DNA of 64,000 bases, from the NCBI RefSeq assembly GCF_033958435.1, contig NC_134137.1, forward strand, positions 109,812,501-109,876,500, in the 5' to 3' direction. Positions 12,301-23,420 of the stretch are shown here, piece after piece. The stretch's first letter is position 1; each line of letters begins with the position of its first letter. The notes below the pieces were generated by a model, which was not told the origin of the DNA, made no database searches, and was given only the letters and a program-made list of their open reading frames with translations. Position numbers and translations under genes: made by a program. This stretch comes from Carettochelys insculpta (Eukaryota; Chordata; Testudines; Carettochelyidae).

Positions 12301-12774
12301 GAGACCAATAAGTTGGAGTAGGTAATACATGGCCCACAGGCCAGATATACGTCATTCAGCTGCACATGGACAGGTATGGCTGCACACAGCTCCTGTTAGC
12401 CATGTTTTGCCATTCCTGGTAAACGGGAGATGCAGGAAGTGCTGCAGATGAGGCCACCGCTTCCCACAGCTCCCATTGGCCAGGAACAGCAATCAGGAGC
12501 CAACAGGAGCTGTAAACAGTGAAAGAAGCATCTGGAGTCCTGCTCGGGGCTAAACCTGGAGAAGCACTTCTAGCCCCACAGGCTGCTTATTGCCCTCCTC
12601 TGCTCTAAGTGGTAACTTGGTTAAATGCTGACAGATGGGCACAAATGCTGGCACTCACTTGTGAGAGTGTCTCTTTGCCATACATTACAGATATATTTCT
12701 GATAACAGATCAGATTGTTGGAGACAGAGATATTTTTATTGGATACAGTGTTGTAAACTTTCCTCTTGGATTCA
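12301..12774. other. No feature seen
   Basis: A GC-moderate stretch with words typical of decayed interspersed repeats (CCCACAGGCCAG near 12330), but without ends I can define. Confidence 0.3.
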
Positions 12775-13265
12775 GACCCTGGCATTATTATCCATGCCAT
12801 TCACACCTCAAGGTTAGAATATTGAAATACACTGTCTGCAGGGCTACACCTTAAACCATTCAGCAGCTAAAAATGGTGCAGAACATACTGACTTGAATAT
12901 TGAGGTTTTTGATCTTACTGAATGTCTTGCTGGGAGCATGGCAACAGTATTCCGGAACATGCACCAGCTTCCCATTGCAGTGTGAATGCAATTTAAGGTG
13001 TTGTATGTCTGACGCATAAAGCCAATGGCTTGGGGCCTGCCTACGTGAGGGACTGCCTTTCTCCCCATGAGGCGCTACCACAGCTGAAGGTAGTAGAGGT
13101 ACCCAGGCCGGATCCCCCTCTTTAGAGAAGAGACGGGTGGGCAGCAGAACATTCACAGTGAATGCCCAGAATGCTGGAATTTATCTCTCTCCTTTAGACA
13201 AAACAACTCACACTTGGGCACTTTGCAAGACATATTTTTGAGCGGGCTTCTCGAAAGGATGGAGA
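12775..13265 (+). mobile_element. LINE 3' fragment, probably L2-like
   Basis: Frame-broken translation gives a reverse-transcriptase C-terminal block, readable as LTHKANGLGPAYVRDCLSP near 13005-13065. It is preceded by the equivalent of a LQLVQNA-type segment near 12870 and by a HSHLKVRILKY stretch. This order is known from the C-terminus of L2-like LINEs. Several stops and frameshifts are present, so it is an old copy. Confidence 0.6.
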
Positions 13266-13725
13266 GTGCGCACCACAGAGCAATGAAGGGGAGGGAAGGA
13301 GTATTTCTGCAGGCGGCTGGCTGGCTGAGTGCCTGTATGAATTATTATTTTAATGCCACTAGGGTGTTGTTGTACTAATAATTATGTGTTAGGGCATCTA
13401 GAGCTTTGTATACACATCTTTTTGTTATTTAAATTGCAATACATTTAAAAAATAAAATAAACAATGATTATTTGCTTTTATAATTGTTGCATTTTTATAT
13501 ATTAATGATGCTTAAAAGAAATTATTCTCCTCCTACACACTCCTTTCTATCATTGCACTGGGAGATTTCCAAAGGAACTAACGCTAATCAAAATTTTGAA
13601 AGTAAAATTATGAACCTTTTAACCTTCTGAGATGAGTCTTGGTGGTGAAGGGGTGATTTTTCTGTTTGTAAATAAATGTGCAATTTAAAACACATTCTTA
13701 TGGCTACAGGAAAAATACTACAGCT
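13266..13725. other. No feature seen
   Basis: AT-rich. The stretch near 13430-13500 may be the LINE tail or unique sequence. Confidence 0.3.
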
Positions 13726-14040
13726 GAACCTCACAGTTACGAACAGACCGGTCAACCACACATCTAATTTGGAACCACGTGGAACCAGAAGTAAGCAATA
13801 ATGCAGCAGCAGAGACTAAAAAAACTAGTAATCACAGACTAGAAAACAACAGTAAAATGTTAAGGGTAAACTTTAAAAAAAAATATAAAGGTAACAGCAT
13901 GTTTTCTCTGCACAGCAAAGTTCAAAGCTGTATTAAGTCAATGTCCAGTTGTAAACTTTTGAAAGAACAGCCATAATGTTTTGTTCAGAGATACAAACAA
14001 CCTCCATTCCCCAGGTGTCCATAACTCTGTGGTTCTAAGG
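13726..14040. mobile_element. Non-autonomous DNA transposon with GAACCTCA-type ends
   Basis: The left end reads GAACCTCACAGTTACGAAC. The right end, reverse-complemented, reads GAACCACAGAGTTATGGACA. These are imperfect inverted termini. The interior includes GGAACCACGTGGAACCAGAA and the segment GTCAATGTCCAGTTGTAAAC. The single short open frame has no domain. The superfamily is not determined. Confidence 0.55.
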
Positions 14041-15458
14041 AACCTAACATTGTAGCCATAAGCCTTATTACCCTATTATCATTTGAACTCTACCCCACAA
14101 TCTTCGTTAAGACAATAAATTGGACTCATAACCTAGGAAATGAGGGCTATACTTGTATGTAAGGAATTGGAGGAATTTCTAGAGAACAAAAGTATAAAAG
14201 CAGAGGTGGAAAGATGTAGAAGAAAGAAATAAAAATAAAAGTCCAGCACACTGAATCCCAAACCCAGATTGTCAAAACGTATTTTCTCCTAACTCACATT
14301 GATTTCAGGATGCTAGACTTTTATTTTTGTTTCTTTTTTCTTTCAAGCATCTGAACAAACAGATGGACGGACAGACTTCCCCACTTGCTCACAGACACAG
14401 TCTCTCAAACATACAGCAGGCTTTTCTGAAATTCAGCTGTCTGACTCCAAACGAAAGACAGCAACAAGTCTGTTTCCTACCTCGTGACAAGGACACTTGC
14501 ATCTCCTGATGAGCTGATTATTAGGGCTGCCCCTAGCAGTTTTGGTGCCCTACACAGCCCCATGCTGGGGGGCTCCCTGGGAGGCTCAAGGGCCAGGAGC
14601 TGTGGCGGGGTAGGACCAGAGCTTTGGGGTGGAAGAGTGTAGGACAGGGAAATAGCAGGAGCCCAAGCCTGCTTTGCTACCCCAGCTCCCAGCCATGTAA
14701 CTCAGGGGAGGGGCTTTGGGAAGTGGTAGAAGGAGGGCAGGGTGGGAGAGCTGTCCCAGCCCCACACCTCCCAAAAGATGGCCCTGCTGGGTTTAGCTTG
14801 CTGTGAGGACCAGATGGGGGATGGGAATAGCTGCCAGAATTAACGCCACAGCAGACATATACAGTTGCCTAGAACAGACACCACAAAATTTTGGGTAATT
14901 TGATGCCATAAATTTCAGGGTACCCTACTCAGCTGCATATAGGTGGTGACAGCCTGGCTGATTATATTTTTATTAACTATATTTTTAGATGTGATTATCC
15001 CACAAACACTAGATACATACCCGCTTGCTAAGGCAGGGATGCACCAGAGTATAGGCAGAAAACACACAGTTACCAAATAAGCTTTACAGTTTATCTTGAG
15101 ACTACTGTGGAAGCACGGGGCACAAAGTCTTCAGGTTCTAGCATTCAAATCAAAATGGAATTGAAGGAATACCACTGATCACTGTAAAGCATAACATGTC
15201 AGTACCTGCAATCTCAAGAAGCAAACCACTGCAAGGGTCTATAGCAACTAGAGGTTGCAAATCAAACTCACATATTTTATGCTACAACCTGAATTTTATG
15301 GGGCTATACCTCACAGCGAATCAAAGCAGGGCATCAAGGAAAGACCTGGGGATGGATCAGAACCCAAACTTTCTTTTAAAAAGTTTCTAATCTTTCGCTT
15401 GCAAAGAAATTCTCTCAATTAAGAACTCAGTATAACCAACACCATTGCTATAATTATT
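14041..15458. other. No supported gene
   Basis: Mixed-composition sequence with no recognisable coding exon or element ends. The GC-rich part around 14530-14830 may be a decayed repeat. Confidence 0.3.
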
Positions 15459-16507
15459 CAAAAACAAGAAGTCCTGTGGCATCTTATAGACTAACATATT
15501 TTGGAGCATAAGCTTTCACGGGCAAAGACCCGTTTCTTCAGCTGCATGGGGATTCCAAAGGAGGGTTTAAATATATGGGCTTATGAAAAGGAGGGAGTCC
15601 CAGTCAAGACGACAGCCAGAGGTGACAAGGTCTGTTCAGTCACGGAGGATGTGGCCCATCATTAACAGTTAACATGGAGTTGTGAACACCAAGGGAGGAG
15701 AAAGCAGGTCAATTCAGTAAGGAAGGACGTGACCCATTATCAGTAGCTAATGTGGAGGTGTGAACTTCAAGAGTGGAGAAACTGCCTTTGTAATTGGCCA
15801 GTCACTCCCAGTCTCTGTTCAATCCTTGGTTGATGGTGTTGCAAATGAATTGCAACTCTGCAGTTTCTCTTTGGAGTCTGCTTTTTAAGTTTTTTTTGTT
15901 GTTGGATGGCTACTTTTAAATCGGTTACTGACTGTTCAGGGAGACTGAAGTGTTCTCCTACAGGTTTTTGTATGTTACTGTTCCTGATGTCTGATTTGTG
16001 TCCATTTATTCTTTTGTGTAGAGACTGTCCAGTTTGGCGAATGTATAATGCAGTGGGGTATTGTACCTTAGTGCTTGGCTGTTATATTAGTAGATGTGCA
16101 GGTGAAAGAGCCCCTAATGGTATGGCTGATGTGGTTAGGTCCTGTGATGATATTGCTGGCGTACATATGTGAGCAGAGTTGGCACCAAGATTTGATGCAG
16201 GGACTGGTTCCAGGTTTAGAGTTACTGTGGTGTTGTCTATAGTTGCTGGTGGGAATTTGTTTAAGGTTGGTGGGCTGTCTGTAGGCAAGGCCTAGTCTGC
16301 CTCCCAAGGTCTGTGAGAGTGAAGGATCGTTGTCAAGGATGTGTTGTAGGTCACTGATGATGCGCTGGAGAGGTTTTAGCTGGGAGCTGTAAGTGATGGC
16401 CAGCGGTGTTCTGTTGTTTTCCTTGTTGGGCCTGTCTTGTAGCAGGTGTCTTCAGGTTACACATCTGGCTCTGTCAGTCTCTTTCTTCAATTCCTTAGGT
16501 GAGGTAC
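15459..16507 (-). mobile_element. Penelope-like element, 3' half with GIY-YIG remnant
   Basis: The minus strand carries the C-terminal part of a Penelope-like retroelement. From 5' to 3' it reads LKPLQRIISD (end of the RT region), then LGLAYRQPTNLKQIP, then a Cys/His block CIKSWCQLCSHM with FTC downstream. The GIY-YIG-type endonuclease remnant follows, readable in one frame as ALYIRQTGQSLHKRINGHKS near 16003-16060 (the family usually has YIGETGQSLR). The 3' end at 15459 holds the CTGTGGCATCTTATAGACTA tail. Stops interrupt the frame. It meets the oppositely oriented half at about 16507. Confidence 0.82.
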
Positions 16508-17176
16508 AAATGGTGGCAGAGCTTTGTGACTTTATCCTCACCAACTATTTCAGATTTGAGGACAATTTATACTTCAAATCAGTCGCACTGCTGTAGGCAC
16601 AGTTTTATGGCTAACCTGGAACAACGCTTCCTCACCTCTCATCCCCTAGCACCCCTCCTCTACTTGCACTACATTGATGACAACTTTATCATCTGGACCC
16701 ATGGGAAAGAGAAGCTTAAAGAGTTTCACCGTGATTTCAATAGTTTTTCCCCCTCCGTCAACATCAGCCTGGACTAGCCCACACAAGAGATCCACTTTCT
16801 GGACTCTAATGTGCAAATAAGTGATGGTCACATATACACCACCCTTTACCAGAAACCCACAGACCGCTATGCTTACCTACATGAATCCAGCTTCCATCCA
16901 GGGCACACCACATGATACATTGTCTACAGTCAAGCACTAAGGTACAACTGCATTTGCTCCAATCCCTCAGACAAGGACAATACCTACAAGACTTTTACCA
17001 AGCTTTCCTCAAACTACAACACCCACCTAAGGAAGTGAAGAAACAGACTGACAGAGCCAGATGTGTACCCTGAAGACATCTGCTACAAGTCAGGCCCAAC
17101 AAGGAAAACAAAATAACACCAATGGCCATCACATACAGTCCCCAGCTAAAACCTCTCCAGCGCATCATCAGTGATC
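16508..17176 (+). mobile_element. Penelope-like element, inverted reverse-transcriptase half
   Basis: This segment reads on the + strand as the RT palm and thumb of a Penelope-like element: FILTNYFRFEDNLY, FMANLEQRFLTSHPLAPLLY, the catalytic box HYIDDNFIIWTHG (YIDD codons at 16670-16681), then TTLYQKPTDRYAYLHESSFH. The copy has in-frame stops, for example after NISLD, and a deletion near 16590 that removes the usual GTAMG motif. Its last 150 bp or so (17024-17176) repeat, in inverted orientation, the start of the neighbouring half (16350-16507). Confidence 0.85.
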
Positions 17177-18050
17177 TACTGATGAAGGAATATTAGGAAA
17201 CAATGAAGCAACACTGGTCAATATCATAGGCATTGGTCCAAACATACGAGGAACTAAACCCCTGGTCACATATCATGTTGCACAGGTGGAGAAGAGATTT
17301 GAAGGATCTGAGTGAAGTGATCATCCAGGTGTTTGCAGGGAACTTAAGTTACCTATGAGGTGCAGCATGGCAAAAACCATTGAGGTGCTTGTCTGAAAAT
17401 TAAATAAGTGGGCAATGCACACTGGAATTGCTGGGTGGACAGTCAGTAGCAAACATCACAAAATTGAGTGAGATATGTCATATAGCACAGGGATCAGACA
17501 GTGTAGGTGTATGCCTATGTGTGTAGACAGTCTGAAACAGCTACTCAACAAGATACAAAATTCCCTGCCTTCCACTCATCTTATTGGGCTTTAGAACTGA
17601 TTCAGCAATCTCGACATTAACTATTTCATTTTTTAACATTATGCAAATAGATTGGAATTGCAAGCTGCTGTAGGGAAGGAGACGGAAATGGAAATAAACA
17701 GAGAAGAGAGGGTTTAGGCTAAGGCAGAGAAACAAAGGGCAACAAATAATATTAGTACTTTCTCATTGAAATACTTCTTGGCAAAGGCCTCGGCATGCTA
17801 CACTGAGCACTGAACAAATACTAAACAATAACTACAACTACAGTTACTATCTGAAGGTCATAGTATGCATACGATCCTTGTGCGTGCATTTCCTTAGCAG
17901 GAGTGGGCGTAGGGAGTATGTCCAGCCAGTGTTTAGAGTGAAAATAGAATGTCCCTGTAACCACTAACAACCCCAACACAGAGCAGTAAATGCTGGGCTC
18001 TGGGGGCTCTGGCAGCTAGGCTCTGAGAAAACAGCTGTAGCCACCTCCCC
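17177..18050. other. No supported gene
   Basis: This follows the Penelope half without a clear boundary. No coding exon or element terminus is recognised. Confidence 0.3.
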
Positions 18051-18239
18051 CAGGTGATGTGTGGCCCATTGGCCGGGCAGAGTTTACACCCCATCCTCAA
18101 TGACCGGCAAAGTCAAGCCGCTTCTTCGCCCAACCCTTGGATTTTTGTAGCCACTCGAAACAAAACATGGGTGGAGCTAACCAACGTGATTAAAATGCCG
18201 ATGCTTTTATCATTAGCCAATGATGTGGTCAGGGCCCGT

Positions 18240-19250
18240 GAGGTTCCCCCCGCGCCTCCCCGCCTGTACCTCTGCAGCTGCAGCAGGCCACAGCCTCAGG
18301 CCCGCGGCGGGCAGGCGCCGGGAGAGAGGCCGGAGGGGAGCAGCCCTGGGCGCGGCACAGCTGCTACCAATGGCTCCTGCGCGGTGCTGACACAAGGCAG
18401 GTGACAGGCAGGCGCCAACCCGGGGGCTGTGCCGCGTGCCGCGGGAACGGCGGGGGGCCCCGAGCCGGGGCAGCTGGAGCTCCCGGGGCCTGCGGCTCCC
18501 TTCCTGCCCCTCGGGCCTGGCCCCGCGACTCCCTGCAGGGAGGGATCCGCTGCGCTACGCGCCTGCAGCCGACCGGGGATGCGCCCACTGCCCCCCGCCC
18601 TCTCCGCGTCACCCGTCACCCCCGCCCTGCCCCCGCGCCAGGCAGCTCGCAGCGGCCCCGGGAGACGCTGCCGCTGCTGCAGGTGCGATGCGGTCCCTGC
18701 GCCTCCGCGGCCCGGCCCGCCGCACCCATCCCTCCTGCACCCGCATCGCCTCCCCCGGGCCTCCGGCCCCTGTCGCCCGCCCCACCAGCACAGCCGGCAG
18801 TGGCGGCCCCGCCAGCCCCGCGGCATAGGCGGGCGCGGGGGAGAGGGGCCGGGCCGGGGATCAGAGTCACCCAGCGCAGCCAACGGGTCCCGATGCCACC
18901 AACCTACCGCCTGCACCGCCCTTCATGGCGTGCTCGGGAGTGGTGGTCTCTGCCCCTCGGGCTTGCTTAGGGTTTGTTAGGGTGTGTTTGTTTCGAGGTG
19001 CTCGTCCCGGCAGCGTCGGCGGCAAGGCTGGGGGCTGAGCGGAGAAGACGTGACAATGGGAGGAGGCGGCGGCGGCCACCGCCCTCTGCAGCTGCAAGAT
19101 AAGGACGGTCGGTCCGAGCAGGTTCCTCGCTCGCCGAGGCTGCAGCTTTTCCGTCTCGCAGCAACAGCCGCGGCTCCGCAGGCACAGAGACAATGCAGGC
19201 GCGGCTGCAGCTAGGGCGGATCGGCACCGTGCTGACCCGTGCGGGTTCAA
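18240..19250 (-). promoter_or_regulatory. NALCN: CpG island, probable NALCN promoter and 5' exon
   Basis: About 1 kb is strongly GC-rich, dense in CG dinucleotides and free of the repeats that fill the rest of the window, as expected for an unmethylated vertebrate promoter. It shows CCAAT-type words on both strands (GCCAATGATG at 18216, CCATTGGCC near 18068). On the minus strand GCAGGCG|GTAGGTTGG (GTAGGT at 18907-18902) is a plausible splice donor for a noncoding first exon. NALCN encodes the sodium leak channel. I assign it from synteny: in human NALCN lies head-to-head with ITGBL1 about 35 kb away, and here ITGBL1 exon 1 is about 30 kb to the right. No NALCN coding sequence is visible. The first coding exon would lie left of the window. 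The long open frames here reflect scarcity of stop codons in GC-rich DNA. Confidence 0.55.
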
Positions 19251-19935
19251 AAGGCGTGCACGCAACGGCTGCGGAAAAGCACAGATCCCTGCACAGAAAC
19301 AAGGCAGATGCACAAAGCAGACACAAGTGTGTTTGCAGACAGGGACACATGCATATCAAATCCACACAGCGTGTACTACGGGAAATGTATGTAAAACAAC
19401 AGCGCGCACTATATGTACACACAGGGTGACTGTAGTTATAGACTCAACATGGTTTTCTGGCATCCCCAGCTCACAGGGGAACAAGTGAGGGGGGGAAACT
19501 TGGCAGGGTTGGTTGGTTGTTTAAGTTTCTAACTGCCTGGGTTGGAGAGAAAAGTTTGAACACGTGACCTGAATGTGATCTCCAGGTTGAAAATTATTTG
19601 GTTTTATTTTCCATTTTAAAGACTTGATTTTCTAAGCAAATCTTATGATTTTGGGGACTAATTCATGATTTGCTAACGTGCATGGGGTACTGATGTCCTT
19701 ACACAATGAGTGCACACACCTGTCTAGGGTTAAAGATCTTACATGCACACACATTAGCAGGGCAGAGATACATCAAATGCAGCCACACCGATAGATGCAT
19801 GCACATATATGTAAATATGGTCTATGAACATATAGTACGGCAGTAAGGATTTTGCCTCGGCCTGCTCTCCAGCTATCAATTTCGGTATAATCACATTCAA
19901 CAGATGAAAAATATACACCAGTATACTGTGTACCA
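19251..19935. other. No supported gene
   Basis: This lies beside the CpG island. ACACA-type words recur at 19300-19430 and 19730-19810 without forming a regular array. Confidence 0.3.
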
Positions 19936-20127
19936 GTGTTCCCTGTAAGCTGAATTCTTGGGCGGCCTGCCCAGGAATGATTCAGATGCCATCCAGCTGA
20001 TCAGCAGAGCACCACAGCTGCCCAGCAATGGCTGCATGTGTTTCGACTGGTGCTGCACAGTTGTACATGCTGTGGTGCACATGACAAAAGGTGTGCTGCC
20101 TGTGAATGGAAAAAAAAATAGAGGGAA
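19934..20127. mobile_element. Short hAT-like element
   Basis: The left end is CAGTGTTCCCTGTAAGCTG. The right end, reverse-complemented, is CAATGTTCCCTCTATTTTTT, giving hAT-like inverted termini. It is about 190 bp and noncoding. I could not match an 8-bp duplication. Confidence 0.55.
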
Positions 20128-20285
20128 CATTGCCATACCGTTGGATTACCTTCAGCACTAGTCATGGTTGTTAGGAAAGCACCAGGGAGATAGGTGGCCA
20201 TTTGCAACTGAATGATGCTGTTATGAGCCTCAAGAAATACATGGTGCACAAAAAGTACAGTAGTACTAGTATGCTACTTGAATTC

Positions 20286-20661
20286 AGTAGTGGGCAATCG
20301 GCGGCCCATGGGTTTCGTGCAGCTCACTGGGGATCCACTTACAGCTCACAAACTCCCTGGCTGCCCACCTGCCTCTCACTCACTGCAGCAGATTCAAGCT
20401 GTTGAGCTCTGAGAGGGATGGGGAGAAAGGGGGATGAAGCACAAATCAGCTGGTTTGTGGTGTGCCAAAAATGCTGAAAGGGAGGGAGAGAAGCAAGAAA
20501 GTGGGCCCAGTAGGGGGCCAGTGCACGACAACCACATTGGGGCAGGGGGAACCCACATTGCCATAGGTGGGACCCCTGTGGGCCACAGGCCGCTGCAGCC
20601 CACTAAGATAAAGGAGGGCCACTCATATGGCCCACTGAGGATTTGTGGTTGCCTATTGCTA
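20286..20661. mobile_element. Possible hAT-like element
   Basis: The left end TAGTGGGCAATCGGCGGCCC pairs loosely with the right end (reverse complement TAGCAATAGGCAACCACAAA). GGCGGCCC and GGCCCACTGAGG words lie near the two ends. The match is imperfect and the target duplication unclear. Confidence 0.35.
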
Positions 20662-20934
20662 CTTCACTTCCTTCCCTGATTATTCATTTGGCCTCAAAAT
20701 ACAATTAAAAATAAAAGTAGCCCAAAGGCCATTTTACAGGGTAAAATCAAACAGTCGCTTGACAACAGCTAGAAACTTTTCCAATGGAAAAATAAATCCA
20801 CACTCAAAACATCCCACAAAGCGTAAGATCATCTACAACCAAAATACTATTTTTCTATATTTTTTTTCTGCAGCCATATTTAAAGTTTTTGGACACACTG
20901 TTGGCCAACCATTATGATAGTTTAGCAGGGCTGG

Positions 20935-21070
20935 ATTAAGAAAGGGGCTTTAGTGCCTCCAGACTAAGAGGGGCTCTGCAAAAATATCTCCAGGCCACCA
21001 AAAGTCCAGAAGTTTTGTAGGGCCCTCTTAGCCCAGTGCCCTAGGCTGCAGGCACTAAAGCCCCTGCACA
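20935..21070. repeat. Imperfect inverted repeat
   Basis: AAGGGGCTTTAGTGCCTCCA near 20941 is mirrored by GGCACTAAAGCCCCT near 21051, with the inner words CTAAGAGGGG and CCCTCTTAG also complementary. The arms are about 35-40 bp with a loop of roughly 50 bp. This is probably a small, old DNA element. Confidence 0.5.
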
Positions 21071-21433
21071 TTGTCTGGCTCTGCCTGGTAGGGCTGGGCA
21101 GAGGAAGCAGCTTTGTGTGCTACAGTTCCCCTCCACTTCCTGGCTGGACCTGGGTTCCAAGTGCCTGGGAGGAGGGTGGAAACTCCATCCCTGCACTACC
21201 CTTGCGTGTCGGCTCTGTGCCCACAGCTCCCGTTGGCCAGGAATTGCAGCCAGTGGGAGGCGAGGGCCATGCCTGCAGGCAAGTGCAGGCCACATGGAGC
21301 AACCTGCTCCCCAACCAAAAAAGAGCTGCACCAGATAAGAACCCCACACCTCAACTTTCTCCCACAGCCCTGAGCAGCCCTTCCACACCAGAAATCCCTA
21401 ACTCCCTGCCAGAACCCAACTCTTCCACTTCAG

Positions 21434-21862
21434 GGCTACATCTACACAAGAGGCTTTTCCCAGCCAAACTGGGCTTTTGTCAGGAAAAAGCATGGAGCAT
21501 CTACACACAAAATGTGTGTAGACAAAATCCAACACATCCACCAGCAGCATTATACCTTTCCGTGTTCAAGTATATCTCCTCTCTCAACAGTGTTCTGTCA
21601 ACAAAACAGCCATGTAGATGCTCTGGGGACCTTTTGTCAACAGACAGGGCTTTGAATTCACTGGACAGCCCCATTTGAAGAGCTTCTGGTCAGCCGTTCT
21701 GTCCAGAGAGGGCCGGGCAGCCTGGCTCCTCTCTGTCAACAAAACAGATTGCTCCTTCAGCCTGCTTTTATGTGTAGATGCAATCTGTCAACAGGAGTTT
21801 TGCCAGGAAATCCCTTCTAACAATGACTTCTGTCGACAGAGGCTTGTCGTATAGATGTAGCC
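21434..21862. mobile_element. MITE with CAG target duplication, TGTCAACA family
   Basis: The termini GGCTACATCTACAC and (right end reversed) GGCTACATCTATAC are flanked by CAG on both sides (21431-21433, 21863-21865). Instead of TTCGAA words, its arms carry TGTCAACA, CTGTCAACAAAACAG and CTGTCGACAG repeats. It is 429 bp and noncoding. Confidence 0.88.
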
Positions 21863-21954
21863 CAGCAGTCCAACTCACACCCATACCCTGCGTTCCTATC
21901 CTAACCTCCTGTCCTGGGCCCCTCTCCCACCTCAGTCTCCTTTTCACAGAATTA

Positions 21955-22095
21955 AACCTGCTCATCTCCTATCATCTTTGTTGTTGTCCTCCAGACTCTC
22001 TCTCAATGTATCCACATTTTTTCTTAAAGGGTAGTGATTGGTGAGGCATAATTTCTCTTACTAAAACCATGTTGAATCTTCCCCAACAAATCATA
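21955..22095 (-). mobile_element. CR1 LINE copy B, 3' segment
   Basis: This reads on the minus strand as CR1. TTGTTGTTGTCCTCCAGACT lies near the left, then after an internal deletion ACTAAAACCATGTTGAATCT, which matches CR1 copy A at 6850. It stops at about 22095, where the + strand CR1 begins, and continues at 26001. Confidence 0.7.
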
Positions 22096-22356
22096 TTCCA
22101 GGTGGGCCTGCCAGGGCTGATTGGCTTGGAAGCAAGACATTGAGCCAGGCCAAACCAGCTGCACCCTTAAAGAAGGAAGCCACAGTGAACACTGCAACAG
22201 CTAATAAGGAGATTGCCTGGGAGTTCACCTTGAGGGGAGCCCCACACTGGTTGTCTCTTTCTTTCTTATAGGTTTGTTTTTCTTCTGCCCTTCAAGGCAG
22301 CACTAAAAAAAAATACAATAAAAAAATCTGAGGGCATTCTCTGAAGAAAGGTAAAA

Positions 22357-23400
22357 ATGGATAGTGACAAGTCAGCTGTTGTGACCTGCACAGCATCTGC
22401 CATGTTTGTCTTCCTCCCAGAGGATAGAAGGGATTTCATATGTACCAAGTGCAAGCTGAACGCCATCTTGGAAGAGAAGGTTGGAAGATAAGAGATGCAA
22501 ATATCAATGATCAAATAATCAAAAATTGATATTTGCAATACTCTGGTCCATCAGAGAAGGTGAAGACTTCCTTGACAGAGAGCAGAATTTAATATGACAA
22601 GCACAGCAGGCTGAGCAGACAGCAAAGGCAATGCTAAACAAGGAAGAAAACTGGAAGTATGTAACTTTGAGGAAAAGAAAGCCAGTTCAGGTATCACCTA
22701 TTCTAGTAGTGGTAAGCAACCACTTTCAGGCTCTCTACCAGGGTGATTCAGTGGAGAATGCTGTGGGAGAGACCTCACAGGGGACAGGCTCAGAAGACCC
22801 TACTGACTGGAAGGTATGGGATGCATAGTTTTAGGGATGACAGTTCTACAAATGCGCCCCCCCACACACACCTCCAAAGAGAAGAAGACAGGTGGTGGTG
22901 GTCGGGGACTCCCTCCTAAGAGGAACGAAGTTATCCATTTGCCATCCAGGATTGCTGGGATTTGGAATCCCTGGAAGTTTGCTGCTTACCAGGAGCTAGA
23001 ATCCAGGATGTGACAGAATCTCTTCCTAAAATCATCAAACCTCTGGATTATTACCTTTTTCTGCTCCTGCATGTAGGAAGTAATGACACAGCCAAGAACG
23101 GCCTTGAGCAGATCACTGCAGATTATGTAGCTCTGGAAAGAAACATCAAGGAATATGGAGTGCAAGTGGTGTTCCAGTCCATCCTCCCAGTTGAAGTAAG
23201 GAGAGCACGTAGAGATTGTTGAGTCGTGGAGGTAAACGCATGATTGCACAGGTGGTGTTGGACAAAGGGATTTGGTTTCTTTGACCATGGGACTCTGTTT
23301 CAGGAACAAGGATTGCTAGGAAGAAATGGGATCCACCTAACAAAGAGAGGAAAGAGCATCTTCACAGGCAGGCTTGCAAACCAAATGAGGAGGACTTTAA
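22357..23400 (+). pseudogene. CR1 ORF1 remnant with SGNH hydrolase-like domain
   Basis: The ORF opens with MDSDKSAVVTCTAS and a Cys-pair segment (FICTKCKLNAILEEKV) resembling the zinc-finger-like N-terminus of CR1 ORF1. Further on VVVVGDSLLRGTK contains the GDS block (22904-22912), and LLHVGSNDTAKNG supplies the second SGNH-family block. The end reads GIHLTKRGKSIFTGRLANQM, the expected position of the His block. These motifs fit the esterase domain of CR1 ORF1, thought to help ORF1 act on membranes or the particle. Stops after KVGR and several frame changes break it. Confidence 0.75.
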
Positions 23401-23420
23401 ACTAGGTTTATCGGGGGGCA

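Noticed and set aside
18296..18980. Overlapping open frames of up to 206 codons on both strands in the CpG-rich stretch
   Set aside because: They are Pro/Arg/Ala/Gly-rich in every frame with no domain, as expected from scarce stop codons in GC-rich DNA. A promoter and noncoding exon explain the region better.
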